Positions 1 through 5,250 of a DNA stretch of 5,250 nt are shown here, one piece after another. Location: positions 1 through 5,250 of the forward strand of contig JAUYQT010000509.1 of assembly GCA_030697085.1 (NCBI GenBank), in the 5' to 3' direction. The notes under the pieces were generated by a model that had not been told where the DNA came from, ran no database searches, and saw only the letters and a program-made list of their open reading frames with translations. The stretch's first letter is position 1. The number at the start of each line of letters is the position of its first letter. Both the position numbers and the translations under genes were made by a program. This stretch comes from Azonexus sp. GTDB taxonomy: Bacteria > Pseudomonadota > Gammaproteobacteria > Burkholderiales > Rhodocyclaceae.

Positions 1-3000
1 CGTCCTCAATATCCAATAAGGCCCGTGTGGTGCGCTTGGGCAAGTTGCCCGGCCTCGGCCGAGTGAGGAAATGAATAATCTGCGTCTTTACTGTGGGCGC
101 GCCAATCGTGGCGGGCGGATGGGCGCGTGTTTCCTGCGTCAGGCCAAGGGCTTTGGCAGCTTTGTGAGCCAGCCGTTGCGCCTTGAAACCGAACTCCATC
201 ATGCCGGCACGCATCACTTTGATGCTGGCCGGATCTTTGAGGTTGAGATAGGTCATTGCAGCAAAGGTGCCGGGGCTGAAGCGCTTTTTCTCCTGTTTGC
301 GCAGGAAGTTGCGCATGGCGACGGAAACATCGCCGAAATCGATGTCGACCGGGCAAGGCTTCAGGCAGCGGTGGCAGATCGTGCAATGGTCGGCGATATC
401 GTTGAATTCGGCGAAGTGCTGCAGCGAAATGCCGCGCCGGGTCTGCTCTTCGTAGAGGAAGGCTTCGATCAGCAGCGACGTGGCGAGAATTTTGTTGCGT
501 GGCGAGTAGAGCAGATTGGCTCTTGGCACATGCGTCGAGCAGACCGGCTTGCATTTGCCGCAGCGCAGGCAGTCCTTGATCATGTCGGAAATTTTGCCGA
601 CTTCGGACTGTTCCATGATCAATGATTCGGTGCCGAGCAGGCTGAACGACGGCGTGTAGGCATTGCCCATGTCGCCCCCCGGCATCAGCTTGCCTTTGTT
701 GAAATGGTTGTTCGGGTCGATTTTTTGCTTGTAGGCGCGGAAGGGGCCGATTTCTTCTTCAGTCAGGAATTCCAGCTTGGTGATGCCGATGCCGTGCTCG
801 CCGGAGATTACGCCATCGAGCGAACGGGCCAGGTGCATGATGCGTTCGACCGCCTGATGGGCGGTATGCAGCATGTCGTAATTGTCCGAATTGACGGGGA
901 TGTTGGTATGCACATTGCCGTCGCCAGCGTGCATGTGCAGTGCGACGAAGACGCGGCCGCGCAGCACTTCCTTGTGAATCGCTTCAATGCGTTCGACGAT
1001 CGGGCGATAGACGCCGCCGTCAAAAATCTTGCTCAGCCGGGCGTGCAGTTCCTGCTTCCAGGAGGCGCGCACCGAGTAGTCCTGCAGGCGATGGAAGAGG
1101 CGTGGGTTTTCTGCCCGGTTGGTCAGTGCGCCCGCCTGCACGCCATAGGCGGCGAAGCGTGACTCGGCCTCAGCCAGCGGCAGGTCGAGGTTTTCCAGCA
1201 GCCAGGCCCAGCGCCGGCGGACGGCTTCGACATAGTCGAGCGCCGCCTGCTGGCGGTCGCCGATCAGTACGTTGGCATCAAGCGTCGTATCGCCCCGATG
1301 CAGAGGCAATTCGCCCTTGAAAAATTCAATCAGTTCGGCGCATAAAGCCAGCTTGTTGCTGATCGACAGTTCGATATTGATGCGCTCGATACCGTCGCAA
1401 TAATCACCCATCCGAGGCAGCGGAATGACCACATCCTCATTGACCTTGAAGGCATTGGTATGGCGTGAAATGGCGGCGGTACGCGAACGGTCGAGCCAGA
1501 ATTTCTTGCGAGTTTCAGCGTCGACCGCAATAAAGCCCTCAGCAGCGCGCAGATTGCACATGCGCACGACTTCGGAGGCCGCGCTCATCACCGCTCTTTC
1601 GTCGTGACCAACCAGGTCGCCGATCAGCACCATCTTCGGCCGACCGTGGCGCTTGGCTTTGGTCGCATAGCCGACGGCTTTGACATAGCGCTCGTCGAGA
1701 TGTTCGAGGCCGGCCAGTTGCACGCCGGCCGCGTGACCGACGCCCCCCGGCTTGAAGTAATCGGTAATTTCGACAATGGCCGGCACCGCTTCACGGACCT
1801 GGCCAAAAAACTCCAGGCAAACCGTCCGCGAGACAGGCGGCATCTTGTGCAGCACCCAGCGCGCCGCGACGATGATGCCGTCGGTGCCTTCTTTCTGCAC
1901 ACCCGGCACGCCGCCGAGGAATTTGTCGGTGACGTCCTTGCCCAGCCCGGCCTTGCGACAGGCAGCACCGGGCATGGTCAGCGTTTCTTCGCCGAGCAGT
2001 TTCTTGCCGCTGCTATCGAAGCGCTTGAGGCGGAATTCGACGTCTTTCTGCTCGTGAATCTTGCCGTAGTTGTGATTGACCCGCTCGATTTCCAGCCAGT
2101 TGCCGTCCGGGTCAACCATCTTCCACCAGGCCAGATTGTCGAGCGCGGTGCCCCACAGCACGGCCTTTTTGCCGCCGGCATTCATCGCGATATTGCCGCC
2201 GATGCAGGAAGCGCTGGCCGATGTCGGGTCGACCGCAAAAACGCGCCCGGCACCCGAAGCAGCTTCCGAGACGCGCTCGGTGACGACGCCGGCGCCAGTA
2301 CGAATCGTCGCATAGGGCGTTTCGTGGCCGGCCAGTACAAGCTCTTCGACCGGACCGATGTCGATCAGTTTTTCGGTATTGATGATCGCCGAGTACGGCG
2401 TCAGCGGCACAGCGCCGCCGGTATAACCGGTGCCGCCGCCGCGCGGAATGATGGTCAGGCCGGCTTCAATGCAGCCGCGCACGAGATGGCCGATTTCTTC
2501 CTCGGTGTCCGGATAAAGCACGACGAAGGGATACTCCACCCGCCAGTCGGTCGCATCAGTCACATGCGAGACGCGCGCCAGGCCATCAAAAGCAATGTTG
2601 TCTTTGCGCGTATGTTTGCCCAGGTATTTTTGGACTTTGCGGCGCAGCTCAATGGTTTTACCAAAGTGCTCGGCAAAACGATCAACCGCTAGTTGAGCGG
2701 CTTCGACCAGTCGTTTGACCTTGGCCGAGCGTTCGGGATCTTCGCTTTCGGCCAATTGCCGGCGCTTCTCTACTTCGACCAGACGATGCCGCAAGGCGAC
2801 GATCAGCGCCTCACGCCGTCCAGGATTGTCGAGCAGGTCGTCTTCCAGATAGGGGTTGCGCTGGACAACCCAGATGTCGCCCAGTACCTCATACAGCATG
2901 CGGGCCGAGCGGCCGGTGACGCGTTCGCCGCGTAGTTCGTCGAGCACCGCCCAGTTTTCAGCGCCGAGCAGGCGGATAACGATCTCCCGATCGGAAAACG

Positions 3001-3040
3001 AGGTGTAGTTATAGGGGATTTCGCGCAGGCGGGCAGTCAT
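1..3040 (-). CDS. Fused FAD-linked oxidase / 4Fe-4S oxidoreductase with DUF3683-type N-terminus (GlcD-GlcF-like), partial at left edge
   Basis: The frame is open for 1013 codons from the ATG at 3040-3038 to the window edge, with no stop; the C-terminus is missing. Residues 1 to about 95 resemble DUF3683, followed by a charged helical linker to about 150. An FAD_binding_4-type domain runs from about 168 to 400, with [11 protein letters not shown] at 199-209 and a Gly/Asn-rich [10 protein letters not shown] at 281-290. The FAD-oxidase C-terminal domain (about 405-786) has [10 protein letters not shown] at 702-711 and GEHGIG at 747-752, the conserved active-site signatures of D-lactate, glycolate and D-2-hydroxyglutarate dehydrogenases. 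Two 4Fe-4S motifs follow: Cys 824, 827, 830, 834 and Cys 886, 889, 892, 896. Family members are roughly 1,300 residues, as I recall, and end in CCG cysteine-rich domains, so about a fifth is probably off-window. Likely role (inference): oxidation of a 2-hydroxy acid with electron transfer through Fe-S clusters; the substrate cannot be read from sequence. There is no in-frame ATG, GTG or TTG between the ATG and the upstream TAA at 3076-3074, which fixes the start, although its Shine-Dalgarno is weak. Confidence 0.93.
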   Translation of the reverse strand, partial: MTARLREIPYNYTSFSDREIVIRLLGAENWAVLDELRGERVTGRSARMLYEVLGDIWVVQRNPYLEDDLLDNPGRREALIVALRHRLVEVEKRRQLAESEDPERSAKVKRLVEAAQLAVDRFAEHFGKTIELRRKVQKYLGKHTRKDNIAFDGLARVSHVTDATDWRVEYPFVVLYPDTEEEIGHLVRGCIEAGLTIIPRGGGTGYTGGAVPLTPYSAIINTEKLIDIGPVEELVLAGHETPYATIRTGAGVVTERVSEAASGAGRVFAVDPTSASASCIGGNIAMNAGGKKAVLWGTALDNLAWWKMVDPDGNWLEIERVNHNYGKIHEQKDVEFRLKRFDSSGKKLLGEETLTMPGAACRKAGLGKDVTDKFLGGVPGVQKEGTDGIIVAARWVLHKMPPVSRTVCLEFFGQVREAVPAIVEITDYFKPGGVGHAAGVQLAGLEHLDERYVKAVGYATKAKRHGRPKMVLIGDLVGHDERAVMSAASEVVRMCNLRAAEGFIAVDAETRKKFWLDRSRTAAISRHTNAFKVNEDVVIPLPRMGDYCDGIERINIELSISNKLALCAELIEFFKGELPLHRGDTTLDANVLIGDRQQAALDYVEAVRRRWAWLLENLDLPLAEAESRFAAYGVQAGALTNRAENPRLFHRLQDYSVRASWKQELHARLSKIFDGGVYRPIVERIEAIHKEVLRGRVFVALHMHAGDGNVHTNIPVNSDNYDMLHTAHQAVERIMHLARSLDGVISGEHGIGITKLEFLTEEEIGPFRAYKQKIDPNNHFNKGKLMPGGDMGNAYTPSFSLLGTESLIMEQSEVGKISDMIKDCLRCGKCKPVCSTHVPRANLLYSPRNKILATSLLIEAFLYEEQTRRGISLQHFAEFNDIADHCTICHRCLKPCPVDIDFGDVSVAMRNFLRKQEKKRFSPGTFAAMTYLNLKDPASIKVMRAGMMEFGFKAQRLAHKAAKALGLTQETRAHPPATIGAPTVKTQIIHFLTRPRPGNLPKRTTRALLDIED

Positions 3041-3130
3041 GGCAGCAACCGGGGGTCCGTCAAAAAATGGATTTTAGCGTATTGGAACGCAACACGCGGG
3101 ACGGATAGACCGGCCAAATCGGGTAAGAGT

Positions 3131-3556
3131 TCAGTTAGGCAAGGCGGTTTGAGCGACCAGCCAGTAGCGGGCAAACTTCCCGATCGCCATAAACAGGCAG
3201 CAAGGCAACCAATGCAGGCGTAGCCAGCCGGCAGCAAGACAGAGGGCGTCGCCAATTAAAGGCGTCCAGGCCAGCAACAGGGCCGGGCTCCCCCAGCGTT
3301 CCAGTTTTTCCTTGTGCGGCAGGGTTGCGAGCTTTTTCCAGCGTGGCAGCGCGTAACCGCACCACCAGGTAGTCATGCCGCCGGCCGTGTTGCCCAGCGT
3401 GGTCAGCATCAGGGCGGGCCAATATTCGTCGGGGTGCAGTTTGAGAAAGCCCCAGAGCAGCACTTCCGAGCCGCCGGGTAAGAGCGTTGCGGAGAGAAAA
3501 CTTGCTCCCAGCAGGCTCCACAGGCCGCTTTCTGCCGTGACGTTTAACCACTCCAC
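3131..3556 (-). CDS. yqaA: YqaA family membrane protein (DedA/VTT superfamily)
   Basis: A 141-residue inner-membrane protein, close to the 142 residues I recall for E. coli YqaA. Shared motifs with YqaA are SFLSATLLPG at 19-28 followed by GSEV, GNTAGG at 55-60, a W-x-P-x-x-GD element at 97-103, AGWLR at 109-113 and GKFARY at 126-131. Hydrophobic stretches lie at about 11-38, 47-68, 91-110 and 114-137, separated by a basic loop around 72-87 (PRWKK, HKEK). The start is set at GTG 3556-3554 because AGGGAG sits 9 bases upstream and the resulting N-terminus matches the YqaA length. A longer version from GTG 3598 would add 14 polar residues and overlap the ilvA start codon. It stops with TGA at 3133-3131, 90 bases before the large flavoprotein on the same strand, and is divergent from ilvA. 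Some DedA relatives act in lipid-carrier or phospholipid translocation, but the role of YqaA proteins is not established, so no substrate is proposed. Confidence 0.88.
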   Translation of the reverse strand: MEWLNVTAESGLWSLLGASFLSATLLPGGSEVLLWGFLKLHPDEYWPALMLTTLGNTAGGMTTWWCGYALPRWKKLATLPHKEKLERWGSPALLLAWTPLIGDALCLAAGWLRLHWLPCCLFMAIGKFARYWLVAQTALPN

Positions 3557-3565
3557 CCTTAGAAT
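3537..3565 (+). promoter_or_regulatory. Candidate sigma-70 promoter for ilvA
   Basis: GTGACG at 3537-3542 matches four of six bases of the -35 consensus, and TAGAAT at 3560-3565 matches five of six of the -10, with a 17-base spacer. Transcription would begin near 3572, giving a leader of about 20 bases before the ATG at 3593. The -35 lies inside the first codons of the divergent YqaA-like gene. This is a consensus match by eye only. No leader peptide or attenuator fits in so short a leader. Confidence 0.4.
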
Positions 3566-3571
3566 CTCCCT
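3566..3571 (-). promoter_or_regulatory. Ribosome binding site deciding the GTG start of the YqaA-like gene
   Basis: On the minus strand this reads AGGGAG and lies 9 bases before GTG 3556-3554. The alternative GTG at 3598 has no purine-rich sequence at suitable spacing, so this site favours the shorter protein. Confidence 0.6.
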
Positions 3572-3592
3572 TTTGCCTTTAAGAATCGCGCC

Positions 3593-5125
3593 ATGCACCC
3601 GGATTATCTCGAAAAAGTTCTCAACGCACAGGTTTACGACGTGGCGATCGAAACGCCGCTCGACCTGGCCAGTAATCTTTCAGCCCGGGTGGGCAATCGA
3701 ATTTTGTTGAAGCGTGAAGATCTGCAGCCGGTTTTTTCGTTCAAATTGCGCGGCGCCTACAACAAGATCGCCAGTCTTTCGGCTGAAAAGCTGAAACGCG
3801 GCGTGATCTGCGCTTCGGCCGGCAATCACGCCCAGGGGGTGGCACTGTCGGCCGCCAAGGTCGGCTGCCGGGCGGTGATTGTGATGCCAACGTCGACGCC
3901 GGGCATCAAGGTCGATGCGGTCAAAAGCCGGGGGGGCGAAGTCGTGCTGTTCGGCGACTCCTACGATGACTCCTACGCCCACGCACTGGAACTGGAAAAA
4001 TCCGAGAAACTGACCTTTGTCCATCCTTTCGATGACCCGGAGGTCATCGCCGGGCAAGGCACCATCGCGATGGAAATCCTGCGCCAGCATTCGCGTCATA
4101 GCGGGCCGATCCACGCCATTTTCTGTTGTGTCGGCGGCGGTGGGCTGATCGCCGGCGTGGCTGCTTACATCAAGCGCCTGCGGCCTGAGATCAAAATCAT
4201 TGGTGTCGAAGCGAAGGATTCCGATGCGATGACGCAGTCGTTGGCGAAAGGTCATCGCGTGCGTCTGGCGCAGGTCGGTCTGTTTGCTGACGGTGCGGCA
4301 GTCAAGTTTGTCGGCGAAGAAACCTTCCGGCTGTGCAAGGAATATGTCGATGAAATGATTTTGGTCGATAACGATGCCATCTGTGCCGCGATCAAGGACG
4401 TTTTCGAGGATACCCGTTCGATTCTTGAACCGGCCGGTGCGCTCGCGGTGGCCGGGGCTAAGGAATACGTCCGTCAGCACAAGCTGAAAGACAAGACCTT
4501 GATTGCCATTTCTTCCGGCGCCAACATGAATTTCGACCGTTTGCGTTTTGTCGCCGAGCGGGCTGAAGTGGGCGAGCGACGCGAAGCCGTGCTGGCGGTA
4601 ACGCTGCCGGAGAAGCCTGGCGCCTACAAGAAATTCCTTGGTCTGATCGGCAAGCGCAACGTCACCGAATTCAATTACCGTTACCACAACGCCGGCGAGG
4701 CACACGTTTTTGTCGGTATTCAGGTGGTTGACCGTAACGAATCGGGCAAACTCGTCGAGCAACTGGTCAAGCACGGGTATCCGACGCTCGATTTGACCGA
4801 TGACGAAATGGCGAAAAATCATATTCGTCACATGGTCGGCGGTCATGCGCCACGGGTTTGTGAAAACGGTATGAGCGAGTTGCTCTACCGTTTTGAATTC
4901 CCCGAAAAGCCCGGCGCACTGATGAGTTTTTTGACCCAGATGAGCGCCGGCTGGAATATCAGCTTGTTCCATTACCGCACCCACGGCGCTGATTACGGTC
5001 GGGTGTTGGTCGGCATGCAGGTGCCGGCGAGTGATATGGGCGAATTCAAGGTGTTTTTGAAAAACCTGGGTTGCGCCTATTGGGAGGAGAGCGAGAACCC
5101 GGCGTACAAGCTTTTCCTCGGCTGA
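3593..5125 (+). CDS. ilvA: Threonine dehydratase (threonine ammonia-lyase), biosynthetic, IlvA
   Basis: Complete, 510 residues (E. coli IlvA is 514). The enzyme uses pyridoxal phosphate to convert L-threonine to 2-oxobutanoate and ammonia, the first step of isoleucine synthesis in the cytoplasm. The catalytic domain spans about 15-320: the PLP lysine is K51 in SFKLRGAY (49-56), followed by SAGNHAQG at 75-82, the phosphate-binding glycine loop GGGGLIAG at 181-188, and SSGAN at 307-311. Two ACT-like regulatory domains follow, about 331-403 and 429-500. Both carry PEKPGA (339-344 and 437-442) and an aromatic YR-x-H core (362-365 and 461-464), a visible internal duplication. Two such domains mark the isoleucine-inhibited, valine-activated biosynthetic type rather than catabolic TdcB; the allostery is family knowledge. 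The start ATG is the only candidate after the in-frame TAG at 3560-3562. Its Shine-Dalgarno is poor (only AAGAA at 3581-3585). It ends in TGA at 5123-5125, and no other isoleucine pathway gene is visible nearby. Confidence 0.98.
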   Translation: MHPDYLEKVLNAQVYDVAIETPLDLASNLSARVGNRILLKREDLQPVFSFKLRGAYNKIASLSAEKLKRGVICASAGNHAQGVALSAAKVGCRAVIVMPTSTPGIKVDAVKSRGGEVVLFGDSYDDSYAHALELEKSEKLTFVHPFDDPEVIAGQGTIAMEILRQHSRHSGPIHAIFCCVGGGGLIAGVAAYIKRLRPEIKIIGVEAKDSDAMTQSLAKGHRVRLAQVGLFADGAAVKFVGEETFRLCKEYVDEMILVDNDAICAAIKDVFEDTRSILEPAGALAVAGAKEYVRQHKLKDKTLIAISSGANMNFDRLRFVAERAEVGERREAVLAVTLPEKPGAYKKFLGLIGKRNVTEFNYRYHNAGEAHVFVGIQVVDRNESGKLVEQLVKHGYPTLDLTDDEMAKNHIRHMVGGHAPRVCENGMSELLYRFEFPEKPGALMSFLTQMSAGWNISLFHYRTHGADYGRVLVGMQVPASDMGEFKVFLKNLGCAYWEESENPAYKLFLG

Positions 5126-5177
5126 ACCTGTATAGCGGCGGAAAAGCAGAATTGACTGGAATATATACGCTCAGGTT
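5125..5177. repeat. Imperfect inverted repeat just after ilvA
   Basis: AACCTG at 5125-5130 is the exact reverse complement of CAGGTT at 5172-5177. Inside it, TATA at 5131-5134 faces TATA at 5164-5167, leaving a four-base bulge on the right arm and a loop of about 29 bases. A short T-run (TTTT, 5184-5187) follows. It could be a weak terminator for ilvA, but the loop is long and the stem AT-rich, so chance is a real possibility. Confidence 0.25.
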
Positions 5178-5182
5178 ATAAG
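5152..5182 (+). promoter_or_regulatory. Candidate promoter for a gene beyond the right edge
   Basis: TTGACT at 5152-5157 matches five of six -35 bases, and TATAAG at 5177-5182 matches five of six -10 bases. The 19-base spacer is longer than ideal; a poorer -10 (GTTATA, 5175-5180) gives 17. The surrounding AT-rich drop in an otherwise GC-rich window supports a promoter region. The predicted transcript would start near 5189. Confidence 0.35.
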
Positions 5183-5244
5183 CTTTTAATAATTGATTCC
5201 TTTGAGGGTTAATACCCCCCGGCTAGACTTGGATTTACTGATTT

Positions 5245-5248
5245 GGAG
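5245..5248 (+). promoter_or_regulatory. Possible ribosome binding site at the window end
   Basis: TTTGGAG ends at 5248, two bases before the window stops. With the upstream promoter candidate and no start codon at proper spacing inside the window, it suggests a plus-strand gene starting within about ten bases past 5250. The motif is short, so confidence is limited. Confidence 0.35.
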
Positions 5249-5250
5249 CC

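Noticed and set aside
6..554. Minus-strand open frame of 182 residues near the left edge
   Set aside because: It is out of frame with the flavoprotein, whose Fe-S cysteine motifs are encoded in the other minus frame through the same bases. The translation is Arg/His/Gln-rich as shifted frames usually are.
1604..2692. Plus-strand open frame of 362 residues opposite the large flavoprotein gene
   Set aside because: It is a shadow. The minus-strand frame beneath it encodes the conserved FAD motifs, and the plus translation resembles no family and reflects GC-rich codon bias.
3056..3105. Inverted repeat TCCGTC / GACGGA, and a small GCGT/ACGC hairpin at 3077-3090, as a possible terminator between the two minus-strand genes
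   Set aside because: The first has a 38-base loop and the second only a four-base stem. Although a T-run (3067-3062) lies downstream on the minus strand, neither stem is strong enough to call.
3037..3255. Minus-strand 72-residue open frame overlapping the end of the YqaA-like gene and the following gap
   Set aside because: It overlaps the conserved C-terminal coding region of the YqaA-like gene in another frame and has no recognisable domain.
3596..3598. GTG at 3598 as the start of the YqaA-like gene
   Set aside because: It would add 14 polar residues absent from YqaA, abuts the ilvA start codon, so the coding regions would overlap, and has no ribosome binding site, unlike GTG 3556.
3680..4984. 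Minus-strand open frame of 434 residues opposite ilvA
   Set aside because: It lies wholly within ilvA, whose motifs are intact. Long antisense frames are expected when third positions are G or C, and no ribosome binding site or family match was seen.

Overview
The window is ordinary chromosomal DNA from a GC-rich proteobacterium. The betaproteobacterial guess (Rhodocyclales-like, such as Dechloromonas or Azoarcus relatives) rests mainly on the very large fused FAD/Fe-S protein with an N-terminal DUF3683-type region, an architecture I know chiefly from Betaproteobacteria, and on the general codon style. It is an inference, not a search result. No mobile element, CRISPR array, tRNA, rRNA or phage signal was seen.

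Layout: (1) Positions 3040 down to 1, minus strand: one uninterrupted reading frame of 1013 codons that leaves the window at the left edge before any stop. I translated it by hand from the sequence. It is a GlcD/GlcF-like fusion: a DUF3683-type head, an FAD-binding domain of the FAD_binding_4 type, an FAD-linked oxidase C-terminal domain, and two CxxCxxCxxxC four-iron clusters. The cysteine-rich C-terminal domains expected for the family lie outside the window. (2) Positions 3041-3130: a 90-base gap with no convincing terminator or promoter. (3) Positions 3556-3131, minus strand: a small membrane protein of the YqaA branch of the DedA/VTT superfamily. It most likely starts at a GTG that has a good ribosome binding site. 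(4) Positions 3557-3592: a 36-base divergent junction whose promoter signals must overlap the flanking genes. (5) Positions 3593-5125, plus strand: complete ilvA, biosynthetic threonine dehydratase with two C-terminal ACT-like regulatory domains. (6) Positions 5126-5250: an AT-rich noncoding stretch with a candidate promoter and, at the very edge, a Shine-Dalgarno-like GGAG, suggesting that another plus-strand gene begins just beyond the window.

The three genes do not form an obvious pathway. IlvA commits threonine to isoleucine synthesis. The large flavoprotein probably oxidises a 2-hydroxy acid (substrate unknown) and passes electrons through Fe-S clusters. The YqaA-like protein is a membrane protein of unknown transport role. 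The two minus-strand genes could be co-transcribed. I found no strong candidate for an undescribed system; the most interesting object is the oversized flavo-iron-sulfur fusion and its extra segments.
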